Part shown: positions 55,670 to 64,000 of the stretch, piece after piece
Numbering within the stretch: position 1 is the first letter of the stretch
Layout: every line of letters starts with the position of its first letter
Notes under the pieces: generated by a model
Databases searched by the model: none
What the model was told of the DNA's origin: nothing
Seen by the model: the letters and a program-made list of their open reading frames with translations, nothing else
Assembly (NCBI RefSeq): GCF_949628265.1
Contig: NC_088787.1
Span: 30,804,501-30,868,500, forward strand
Reading direction: 5' to 3'
DNA: 64,000 nt
DNA from: Cloeon dipterum
Taxonomy: Eukaryota; Arthropoda; Insecta; Ephemeroptera; Baetidae
Translations under genes and position numbers: made by a program

Positions 55670-55960
55670 AAGCTAAAATATTTGGTGAAAAATATGTTTT
55701 CTTTCGGACGGTGTCGTAATAAAAAAAATGAATCTCGGATTCTAAGAGTCGAATGAAAAAAATGTATGCTATATACTCGTCTTCACATCCCATAATATAA
55801 TCTAATAGTAAAGTAGTTATGCAAGGCGAGGAGTTCAACGGTGTCCGAATTTTTTATCTACGGCCAACTTGAACCAATTTAGACAAAACTCAAAAATTCC
55901 AAAATTTGAAATCTAACTTTCCGTGTAAAAGAAAATGATGGAAAGTGTCATCAAGCTCCT
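55670..55960. repeat. Foldback-family fragment
   Basis: Wording such as 'gctaaaatatttggtgaaaa', 'cggacggtgtcgtaataaaa' and 'tactcgtcttcacatccca' closely follows 43210-43360, so the LINE fragment beside it was probably inserted into this repeat. Confidence 0.5.
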
Positions 55961-56089
55961 GGTAACACCCCTGCCATAATTATGATAATTATGTGCCTTT
56001 CCTGGACAGGCTAAAAAATAGGCTATTTTGTTCATTTCTGTTAAACGTTGGTTTTTAATACTTTAATAGATATGTAGGGTACCTACATT

Positions 56090-56600
56090 CCGTCAAACAA
56101 TGACCATTCTGCAACACACAAATTCACACAAAAGACAAATCACATTGTTTGACGAGCATTATATAAACCGACGCGACTCAATTGAAAGATAAGGAGAGTA
56201 CTCTCCTTATTGAAAGAGAGAGAATTCCTGCAGCAGCCTAGACGACCGGACCAATCCTGAGGACAAACTGGACGAGGACCCTGTAAGACGTAAGATCGCC
56301 GTCGCAGCGAGACGATGTAGCTTCCGTCCCCGATGTTGTCGATCGCACGCCTGGGCTTAAGCGGTACCACACTTCGGATGCTGCGCCCCGCTTCACCGAA
56401 GTCCCTGACGAACCCACTCGGACGCGTCCCGAGTCTTTAATCCGTCCCATTCTCCGAGCCTCACAATTCCACATTAATACAGCACGCAGCCAAGTCTACA
56501 CATTTCCGATGTCGTCCCATCTACCACAAGTCGCAGTCCACACACGCAGCCAACAGCAACAACTTTAATAAAATTCTTAATATAGAAAAATACTGCGCAT
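56090..56600 (+). promoter_or_regulatory. LTR-like or promoter-bearing block
   Basis: A TATA-box word (tatataaacc at about 56160) is followed by an initiator-like 'gactcaattg', an 18-base palindrome AAGGAGAGTACTCTCCTT, about 350 bases of GC-richer sequence without a convincing frame, and AATAAA near 56568. This is the layout of a solo LTR or a short non-coding transcription unit. No partner LTR was found. Confidence 0.25.
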
Positions 56601-56725
56601 CTTAATTCTTTCCTATAGATATAAGGGTACCAGAAAACCTTTATCGTTATTATTGTTTCGATTATAGAGAGCTCTCTGTGAATAATTATCTATGTAGCGT
56701 GCAACAATAAAATCAAGAGTGAGTA

Positions 56726-56871
56726 ATTCGTCCTGGTCCCGGCAAAATTGCGCAACGTTCAACAAACAACCAAATTTTCATTGTCGAATTGATTGTTGAC
56801 CTTTTCTTGCAACAAGGAAATTCGCGTTTGGTTGTTGAAAGTTACGCAATTTTGCCGGGACCAGGACGAAT
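56726..56871. mobile_element. 146-bp hairpin MITE with TA target site
   Basis: The ends ATTCGTCCTGGTCCCGGCAA and their complement form long inverted repeats (about 45 bases each, through 'caacaaacaaccaaa'). TA lies on both sides (56724-56725 and 56872-56873). The size and TA flank fit a Tc1/mariner-type MITE. It is non-coding. Confidence 0.75.
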
Positions 56872-57127
56872 TATACAGTTTAATATCCAAATTTGCCGAA
56901 ATTTCTCAAATATCTAACGGTTTTTCATTGATAGTGCGAATTAGAAGTTATAAAAAAATTCGTATTTGGTCAAAAATCATGTTTTTAGCTTAGCAGTTGA
57001 TATTCTCAGAACTTTAAACGGCAACCTGGGAAATAGTTAATATTTTAGGTAAATGCTGAACAAAATGCTCTCTTTTATTATATTACAGTCTCTATAGATG
57101 TGAGATTTTTATTTCTAACAAAGTCTA

Positions 57128-57131
<4 letters not shown>

Positions 57132-57176
<45 letters not shown>
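57132..57176. repeat. (AT)n microsatellite
   Basis: An uninterrupted run of about 22 AT dinucleotides. Confidence 0.95.
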
Positions 57177-57178
<2 letters not shown>

Positions 57179-57179
57179 G

Positions 57180-58136
57180 AATATGCTTATTACACCAGCA
57201 GACTTTTCGTCTTAAGACAGTTCTTTTAAGTGCATACAGTTATGTGTATATGTATTTTCATTTCCTGCACCTGCAGCCAACACAACTTCTGTTGGACAGG
57301 AAACGAAATGGCAACGTTGACAATAACAAAGTCCATTAATTACTTCAGCTGCGCGCGGCTTACATAATCTCAATAATAATTGATATACATATCGAGTTCT
57401 CGCCTGAAATGCGGTAACAAGAATAACGTCATCAAAAGAGGGAGGCGATGCTCATATCAAGTTACCACATACATTTCGCTATAACATCATAAATATATAA
57501 TATATATACTTTTTTATTTCATCTTCTCACAATACTCATTACGTTAACGAGGACAAAATTTGCAGGACTTTTAATATTTTGGAATAGTCTCTTTAAAAGC
57601 AATAGTTATTTCTGATAGGCCATTGAAGAGTCAACAATAATTGATAGTACATCGTCTAATCAATCATTCAGGTCGTCATATTATTCGGTAGATAATTTTT
57701 TCTACAATGGACGTTCAATCCAGCAGGTTTTGGTTCTTTGGAGGAGTGGTAACGATTGCAGGATTTTTGATAGACTAGAAATAAAGGATCAACTTGATTT
57801 TTTATTTTTAAATTAAGAATTTAGAAATGCAGAATAGTCGAATACTATCTTGGATATTTAAAGAAAAATATGTTTATTTCAAGCTGAAAATTCTGAATAA
57901 TTCAGTGGCGTTTGAATTTTTAGAATCGGCCAAGCGCAGATCAAAGAGAGCAGCCATAAAAAATTATGTATTTTTTACGTAAATAATGTTCTTTAAATGT
58001 AAGTAAAGAGCTACGAAAATTTTCTATTTGTTCCAAGCAAGAAGTATTTAAAAATTTTCTTTGATTTTAGGTTGATTGATCTTTCTGTTGGTGAGATTAT
58101 TGAATATATCAACATTAAAATATTACTACAAAAGTC
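57180..58136. other. AT-rich stretch with no gene
   Basis: I see no exon, RNA or repeat border here, apart from AT-rich runs such as 'aaatatataatatatatact' near 57490. Confidence 0.35.
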
Positions 58137-59063
58137 CATAGGCGATCGGTGGATTTGGATACACCTCAAGTGGCAGTGGCCAATATCGCAGAAAAAACCC
58201 GAAAAAACCCATTTAAACCGTAAATGGTATACAACAACGTCCCAACCAAATTGTAAAGCCAAAGTACATAGTATATAACAATTTAATTATTTTAGTTTTG
58301 TTTATATTTTGTATAGGTAAAAGTAATTTCTTTATTCCAGGTCCAAAACTAGATAGTATATAAGAGCGCACAAATTTTATTCTTGGAGATCTACTTTTTG
58401 ACTAAAATAGTAAAATATTCACTTTGTAACTGACTCACTTTTATAAAATAATAGCTTAGCAAATAAAATCAAATTTCCTCTTTGTCACAATAAATCAATC
58501 AATTGGAGAGTAAAAATTTGGGTGTTTGTCGAGCGCGGTGCGCATTTTAAACTCGACGACCATAGCAATTTCCCTAACCAAAATTTCTTTGTGTATCATA
58601 TTTTTAAAATATTTAACTCAGCATTTAGACAGACGTACTTGTTTATTCTCAATCAGCAATCAGCTTTTCCAATCAATAATTGCACTAAAACAAGTAAAAA
58701 AGTTAAGTCGCTGTCGCATTCACATGCTCTCCCACCACTTTTAAGTGACTTTGGCTACCACTTGCTGCTTATGGGATTTTACGTGTTAAATTTGGAGGTC
58801 GCTGATTGGTCCCAATTTCCCATTTGATTTAACTCGTGGGTTCGTGTGGCACTAGCCTTATAGCCTAGCACACGGGTCGCTAGTATGCATGCGTCCGTGT
58901 GCTTGCGCTCTAGAGCGAGCAGGCGGCAAGCCTACAAACTGAAATATATAGCGACCAAAGGGAAATTTGGCCAGGAAAATTGAAATTTAGGAATTTTTCC
59001 TTCCTGCCTCCTTTGGACACCTCAAGTGACCCTTGACCCACTTACATGCACCGATCGCCTATG
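58137..59063. mobile_element. hAT-type MITE, copy 2 (8-bp target duplication)
   Basis: It has the same termini as copy 1 (CATAGGCGATCGGTG ... CACCGATCGCCTATG) and the same interior, in the same orientation, flanked by the 8-bp direct repeat CAAAAGTC. It is 927 bp long. It ends 40 bp from the last exon of the WBP1-like gene, so it may lie in or beside that gene's 3' UTR. Confidence 0.87.
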
Positions 59064-59103
59064 CAAAAGTCCAGTGCCATCACAACAATTATTACTTTTG
59101 ATA

Positions 59104-61168
59104 TTACACCAGTTTTGAACCAACTACATCCATATCAATAATTTTGATTGTGCAGAGAGGGTTTGAATTGCTGAAAAATTGGGAGGGAGCTCTCATGCGT
59201 TTCCCTGGGCATGATGGAAAATTACGCTATCGGAGGAAGGCAAGTATATATATACAGTATATATATATATATATATATATATTCAGTTTAATCTGTCAGA
59301 AAAGAAGAGGGCTGTACACGCGTTTCAATATTTGAACTAATGGTGTATCGATCAGCATCAGTTTGTAAGAAGGCAATCGCGTCTCAAAAATATTCCAAAT
59401 AATCGAAGATGTGCCTTTCTAGCCTACAAAGTAGGAGATCGACTCAAGTTTTTATCATCCAGCTGATGATTCGCAGATTCCAAATCCTGAGGATATTTTT
59501 CACATTAGACAATTTCTTGTTTATGGAAATGTAAATTGATACCTGGTACTTAATTCCGCCAGACTGGGCTTGTTTGGCTCTGTAATACCTCAAGATTCCG
59601 TTGCATGTCCACATAACCAAAACCATCACAAAAGCTCCAGCCCTGCGAAACACATTTATTTACGGTTTTATTACTAGCAATGTTTTTTCAGTGTTTGCTA
59701 GTCTTGAGGAAATGGAAATGTGTTTTTAACAGTGCCGATCAATTCGTGAAGTTCGAATTAAGTTAGACAGCTGAATTATTCAGCTGACAAATTCAACGGA
59801 AACGTAAGAACCGTTACTTTTGGCGGTTACAACCTAAGAAAAAAGGGTTAAAAGCACGCCGTCGACTATAGAATTTATTCGTCTCGTCAAGGGGAGTCTA
59901 ATATATCCAAAATCATAGATATTGGACGAAAATTTGTCCCATCTATTAAATGAAAATTTTGGGACTTCTGGTCCATATAAAAATGACAGTAAGATCTCTT
60001 AAAAATGCATTTTGAAGCGCATGAGCACAATTTCTTAGTAGATTTTGATTCCTCTTGTCTAGATCTGTTCAACAGCGTATGCAGAACCTTTTATTTAAGG
60101 AAACTCATTTTTTTGAAATGATATCAGATTTTGAGTAAGGAGAGGAGACAGTCCTCAGCATTTGAAAAGCATGCTAACTTTTCTAAAAAAAATTACGCTG
60201 CTACTTAGGTCAATTTTGGCTTAAGCTGAATCCTAAGGAATCATGTCCTGGCTACAAGCATTTTCCAGCAGGGTTTTGCAGTATCAACACCCTTTCAGAA
60301 CCCAGGATTTGAGCTTGTTTAAATTCTCATTGTTTTGACTTAAAATCATACCGGCAATAATTTTGTTTAAATGTCAATGTTTTTTTATTTATAAATATTT
60401 TTCAGCTAACAAAGAATTTACAGACTCATTTTAACTCACATGCTCTCAAAATAAAATTCAATAAAATTGCAGCATACAGATTATAAATAGACGCTTGATT
60501 TGTGATGCATTTTATGAAACTCAAACAATGATGAATGGGAATTGGAGGGTGCCGAATTTTGAAGATAGACATGTATTTACTCGATTTGCATGCCATGGAT
60601 ATCACTATTTGTTCTGTGCAACTCAGATGTACCATTATGAACCTCAGGAGATTTGTAAATGTAGATTTTGTGGAGAACAGTGTGAAAAATATCATATTTT
60701 GAAATGTGAAGTAAAAAGAATTAGTTTAAGAACAGCAGCAAAGACTTGTAAGAATTGATTGTATAGGATTAGTGTCGCACGCATATATGCGTTTAATAAT
60801 AAATTCATTCATAAAATTGCAGCAATAAATTTAATGATCTATTAAAATATCAAAAACAACAACTACATACGCAGTAATATTATTTACATACATACGCAGT
60901 AATATTATTTCAAAGTTTAACAACGATAACTCACCACCAAATGTACCAAGGGCTGTAGGAATTGCTGCAGCACTGGTTCTCTCCGCAACAGTAAGACTTC
61001 ACGTCACAAAAATCCCACTCACAGTAATAGGCACTAACCTGAAATGTGTATAAACACGATTTTAACAAACAAATAGTTATATACTTGGTAAAATTAAGAC
61101 TTTACCTTCTCGAGTGCCGAGAGGAGAGCCAGCAGGCAAAATGTTACTTCCGTTTTGCAAAACAGCAT
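59104..61168 (-). CDS. WBP1/VOPP1-like Cys-rich single-pass membrane protein, 4 exons
   Basis: Exons are 61106-61168, 60935-61038, 59543-59642 and 59104-59226, with GT-AG introns and closing phases, giving 129 residues. Exon 1 is a signal peptide (MLFCKTEVTFCLLALLSALE). Exon 2 holds a short Cys-rich ectodomain with Cys at about 27, 32, 38, 39, 44 and 45 (the CCGENQCC core) and runs into WYIWW. Exon 3 has the membrane span (about 57-73) and a basic stop-transfer RYYRAK. The CC...CC core just before an aromatic-rich membrane span resembles the WBP1/VOPP1 families (inference from pattern). The PPxY motifs expected in the tail of that family are absent. Exon 4 is the least certain, though its acceptor and phase fit. 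A LINE relic lies antisense in intron 2. Confidence 0.6.
59249..59282. repeat. (TA)n microsatellite
   Basis: A run of TA repeats, interrupted once by 'cag' just upstream (59240-59256). Confidence 0.9.
59990..60305 (+). repeat. Dispersed repeat family 1, copy 4
   Basis: Recognised by 'gattcctcttgtctagatctg', 'aggagacagtcctcagcatt', 'gaatcctaaggaatcatg' and 'gcagtatcaacaccctttca'. It lies in intron 2 of the WBP1-like gene, antisense to it. Confidence 0.6.
60480..60758 (+). pseudogene. Probable C-terminal fragment of a LINE (zinc-knuckle type)
   Basis: The frame of about 92 residues ends with HYLFCATQMYHYEP and CKCRFCGEQCEKYHILKC, a C-x2-C ... H-x3-C arrangement like the C-terminal zinc knuckle of non-LTR retrotransposon pol proteins. 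It is preceded by an acceptor-like acag and followed, about 40 bases after the stop, by AATAAA. It lies antisense in intron 2 of the WBP1-like gene. It could instead be the last exon of an unknown small gene. Confidence 0.35.
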
Positions 61169-61470
61169 TTTTCACGACGGTATGGAGCTTCGCAGTTATG
61201 AGAAAAGGGGTTGATATCACAAAGCAGCAGTGTGTGTATGTAATTTACATATTACAGAGATCAAAGTCGGCTTCTCAGCTGGAAAAAGAGGCAATTTGTG
61301 GATGTCAACCTTGGCCCTCAAGCCGTGATGCTCACCTTCAGAAATCGCAATCGCAATTAGGTGATGGGGCTGGTGGTTAGGACGAGACAAAACATTTTAA
61401 TTTTGTCAGGCGATCAAGTGGAAACGAGGCAGGTCTTCTTCCACAACAACAAGGTCAAACGGCGCCAGCT

Positions 61471-61500
61471 GTGTGTGTGTGTGTGTGTCTGTGTGGTGTG
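61471..61500. repeat. (GT)n microsatellite
   Basis: An imperfect GT run ('gtgtgtgtgtgtgtgtgtctg' type), about 30 bases long, upstream of the WBP1-like gene. Confidence 0.85.
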
Positions 61501-61504
61501 TGGT

Positions 61505-62648
61505 GCTAACACCGAACGCACTAACGCACAACGCAACGCGCAGGCCCGGCCCAACACAAAGCTATTTGTGGAGTGTGTATGCAACCTGCGTGACACGGAT
61601 GAAAAACTGGTTGCCTGCGCCACGGCACATCTACTGCTGGCATCCATTCTACGACTTTCCGATGCCGATCAATAGATTAATTATTATAATAAATGCCGCA
61701 TAATACTGCCTTGAGATTGGCTACTTTGATTTCTTTTTCTTCAGAAAATTGCTTTGGATCGGTAGAAAATACTGGCTGCAGTTCTTTCCGAATTGAGCAT
61801 TTTGCTTTTTATTTTTAAAAAAATATTTTTTCACTAGTATGATAGTTTACATATGGACCACCAGATGAAATTTTACTGTCTAGTTTTCTACTTATTTGCG
61901 ATAGTTTTGAGAAAATATATTCCTTAAAGCTAATGTGAAATTCGGGAAAAGAGAAATGATTTACATAATTATTATTTTTAAAAGTAAAAAATAATACTAT
62001 TCTTTGGATTTTTTGCTGTCAATTTTTTCTATGGATGGAACAAAATGGTGCCTTTTTGGTGAATATATAAATTTGACACGCCTAGAAATTTTCACAGTGG
62101 TGAAACCTTTTGTATTTGAGGTACATAACATGTAAAGGGTTAAACGTTGAAAAAAGGTATTTTTGAGTTATTCAGGGAAATTTAAAGAAAATCAATATTG
62201 CTCGAATGGTAGATTTTTACCCTTGGGGCATCCTGTGGGTCAGATAAGACAATCAGAACAGTCCGGGAAATCAAACCCTGGCGTCAGGGTAGCCATGAGC
62301 GGTCGATATATCATTAAAATTCACAGATGTAGCAACACCTTAACGTCACCTGACGGTCTCTGTATTGGTCCTATTTGTCAAGAGCTTTCAGAAATATGTG
62401 CATCAAGGTGCTCAGGAAACACCCTAATTTGCCCTGACAATGAGACGCGTCTGATGCAAAAAATATTGGAATAATTCAAAGTTATGCAGCGTTTTAATGT
62501 CAGAACATCACCAACAGTTACCATTTTAAACAAATAGTTAAAAATAAGATCAAGCACAGAAGGGTTGGAAGTATCATGTTAGGATTGAGAAACCAAAGAG
62601 GATTTTTGTTTCTTCACAATTTTAATATTGATACAACAAAGAATATAA
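61505..62648. other. Intergenic stretch, no gene recognised
   Basis: The left part is GC-richer and may hold the 5' region of the WBP1-like gene. A plus-strand frame at 62163-62474 has unremarkable composition and no recognisable motif. The right end should contain the COA1 3' UTR; an ATTAAA word lies on the minus strand about 25 bases past its stop. Confidence 0.3.
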
Positions 62649-63056
62649 TTAAACAACGAGCTTTTTAATGACTAATCTTCTATCAGGATCATTGCTTAAC
62701 TCAAGCTCAGACTTGACCAAGACCCACACTTTATTATCATCATCAAACTCCGACCAAAAGTAGTAAGTTCCCTTTCCATTCGGTCCTCTAACGTCCACTT
62801 GAAATTGCGCTTTATTCTCATAACAGAAGTTGTTTTGTGCGTCTTCTAAATTCAATCTGCCCATTGAAATGGGCTTGCCCAGATATTTGCCGGCTCCAGG
62901 GTGCTGCTGCAAGTGGTGAAACGCAGTTTTGAAATAGGGCTGATCCTTCAGACGGTCTTCTATCCTGAATTTCAAGTAAAACGCGCCGCTGACCAAAATG
63001 ATTGCTCCGTACGTGGCCACTTTCGCCAGAGTCCGATTCGACCACACTGTTGGCAT
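62649..63056 (-). CDS. COA1: Cytochrome c oxidase assembly factor 1 homologue
   Basis: A single uninterrupted frame of 135 residues. COA1 (MITRAC15) is a small inner-membrane protein with a Tim21-like fold that helps mature COX1 and assemble complex IV and complex I. Seen here: one N-terminal membrane span (about 13-28), then a YFKTAFHHLQQHPGAGKYLG block that matches the family's 'a...l..hp.a...lG.pi' start, and a beta-rich domain ending in basic residues. The size matches the human protein (about 146). The start ATG at 63056 is only 51 bases after the stop of NAA38 on the same strand, with no polyadenylation signal between. An ATG in another frame at 63102 precedes it. Confidence 0.8.
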   Translation of the reverse strand: MPTVWSNRTLAKVATYGAIILVSGAFYLKFRIEDRLKDQPYFKTAFHHLQQHPGAGKYLGKPISMGRLNLEDAQNNFCYENKAQFQVDVRGPNGKGTYYFWSEFDDDNKVWVLVKSELELSNDPDRRLVIKKLVV

Positions 63057-63107
63057 TGTTTAGAAAATTAAAAACAATGGCAACTTGACGGGGCAGACCC
63101 ATGAAAT

Positions 63108-63452
63108 TTAAACAATCTCCTCTTTGGAGCAGAAAAACTGATTCTGCGGCTTTGGCATTTCGTCCAGCTGGACGCTGACGATGTGTCTTCCGGGCACCAT
63201 CACCAAACCGAGCATCCTCGAGTCTTCCTGCGCCGTCTGCTCGTCGCCGCCCAGATACTCGCAACAATTGCCCAGAATCACATTGGCGTCTCTGTCAGTG
63301 CACAAGAAGGAGCCAACCAGAATGCGTCCGTCTGTCATTTCAATTTGCAGCATTCGGTTCAGCCAGGAACGCAGCTTGGCACGGCCTGGCGTGTCCTTGC
63401 CTTCGGGCTGCAAGTTTTCAGACGCGTGTTCCAAGATTCCATCCATCTTCAT
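63108..63452 (-). CDS. NAA38: NatC auxiliary subunit, LSM-domain protein NAA38
   Basis: A frame of 114 residues. NAA38 (LSMD1) is the small Sm-like subunit of the NatC N-terminal acetyltransferase, which also has NAA30 and NAA35. Seen: an Sm1 segment at about 34-65 with MTDGRILVGSFLCTDRDANV, an acidic loop, and an Sm2 segment at about 80-96 (LGLVMVPGRHIVSV), where the Sm2 signature is RHIV rather than RGxx. These match the family closely. The ATG lies 2 bases after a splice acceptor (ttatttccag), so the 5' UTR is spliced. Upstream candidate exons are 63749-63789 (donor GAAA/GTAAGTATG) and one ending at 63846. Those exons read through in frame but contain a TAG and no ATG, so the start stays here. 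Confidence 0.92.
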   Translation of the reverse strand: MKMDGILEHASENLQPEGKDTPGRAKLRSWLNRMLQIEMTDGRILVGSFLCTDRDANVILGNCCEYLGGDEQTAQEDSRMLGLVMVPGRHIVSVQLDEMPKPQNQFFCSKEEIV

Positions 63453-63748
63453 CGCTGGAAATAATCATCCGCTCTTTCTTAAATTTTCATGGGTCTGCCT
63501 TTCTTTTGATTAAAAAAAAATAATCGTAAAATCGTCAAATGAATGATACTTTTTGATAATAATAATATGTTATTAATATAATATATCATAACAAAAGAGT
63601 TGTACATATTTTGAAATCTCTCTTTTCATGAGTTGTATAAACATAAACAGATAATATGTTATGTACATACATTTGGATATTTATTAACTTAAGAATTTTG
63701 CTAAATATTCTTTTCTTCCAAATTGAGTAAACAAAAATACATACTTAC

Positions 63749-63789
63749 TTTCAAAACAAGCGAAGTAGGGGGTATCACTGATGTAAAAC
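63749..63789 (-). other. NAA38: Probable 5' UTR exon of NAA38
   Basis: A 41-base exon between a good acceptor (ctttttacag) and a strong donor (GAAA/GTAAGTATG). It joins in frame to the NAA38 coding exon, but the next upstream exon (ending at 63846) carries a TAG 12 bases before its donor and there is no ATG between. It is therefore untranslated, unless alternative upstream splicing exists. Confidence 0.45.
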
Positions 63790-63875
63790 CTGTAAAAAGT
63801 TTTGAACATTGTTTTCAGTATGCAATCAAGCCTTTAGTGAATTACCTCTGAAGCCACTACTTGTGCCTAGTTGGG

Positions 63876-64000
63876 TCAATCTTCTCTTCTGTACCAGGTA
63901 ACACGTAACACAGGCAAAATAACGATGAAAATGGCAAAATTTACTACTCCAGCAAATCCATTTTCCGGCTCTCGGTTCTCTTCGTGATTCGTCGTAATCC
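63876..64000 (-). other. Possible C-terminal coding end at window edge
   Basis: One minus-strand frame is open from the window edge to a TGA at 63876 and encodes a hydrophobic segment (FAGVVNFAIFIVILPVL) with a charged tail WYRRED. It could be the end of a small membrane protein, or simply the 5' UTR of NAA38. There is too little sequence to decide. Confidence 0.2.

Noticed and set aside
55666..55838. N-terminal extension of the LINE frame at 55305-55838
   Set aside because: This part reads through foldback-type repeat sequence that recurs at 43.2-43.4 kb, so it is not part of the reverse transcriptase.
59154..59236. Plus-strand exon candidate with a GC-type donor (aag/gcaagt) at 59236
   Set aside because: The same segment on the minus strand forms the last exon of the WBP1-like gene with correct phase, which is the better-supported reading. 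No plus-strand partner exon was found.

Overview
This window is arthropod-like nuclear DNA, most likely from an insect. It is AT-rich, has large introns with GT-AG splice sites, and is dense in old transposons. No bacterial operon, CRISPR array, rRNA or convincing tRNA was seen. The host genes I can support are mostly on the minus strand; the one plus-strand exception is a terminal exon of a C2H2 zinc-finger gene at 4.6-5.1 kb.

Layout. 1-17.9 kb: almost all repeats, namely a decayed coding-like block (1.2-1.8 kb), a degraded copy of a GC-rich repeat (2.8-4.2 kb), the zinc-finger exon, an interleaved inverted-repeat structure (5.9-8.6 kb), a foldback element carrying two later insertions (9.4-12.75 kb) and a hAT-type MITE inside another palindrome (13.1-14.3 kb). 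18.0-25.5 kb: a complete 14-exon gene for the U5 snRNP GTPase EFTUD2/Snu114 (973 codons reconstructed, every splice phase closing). 25.7-26.8 kb: one copy of a ~1.08 kb dispersed repeat, with a second copy at 51.0-52.1 kb. 28.1-30.4 kb: a three-coding-exon gene for a 635-residue nuclear protein with an AT-hook, family not recognised. 30.4-46.5 kb: mostly non-coding, with a GC-rich promoter-like island near 33.0-33.8 kb and several foldback-repeat copies. 46.6-49.3 kb: the end of an LTR-retrotransposon pol frame followed by an unusual GC-rich block with a 151-bp tandem unit and a recurring palindromic motif. 50-59 kb: MITEs, LINE fragments and microsatellites. 59.1-61.2 kb: a four-exon gene for a 129-residue WBP1/VOPP1-like secreted-then-membrane protein. 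62.6-63.5 kb: NAA38 (NatC subunit) and COA1 (complex IV assembly), head-to-tail with only 51 bp between them.

The recognised genes are unrelated housekeeping functions (splicing, N-terminal acetylation, mitochondrial assembly), so there is no pathway cluster. The striking content is the repeat landscape: (i) a GC-rich periodic hairpin repeat in one fresh and two decayed copies, one of them inside an EFTUD2 intron; (ii) a pair of overlapping inverted repeats in the order A-B-A'-B'; (iii) a datable three-layer nest in which excising two insertions restores a ~485 bp palindrome arm; and (iv) MITEs with clear target-site duplications. Exon coordinates, splice phases and repeat borders were read by eye; no alignment or database search was run.
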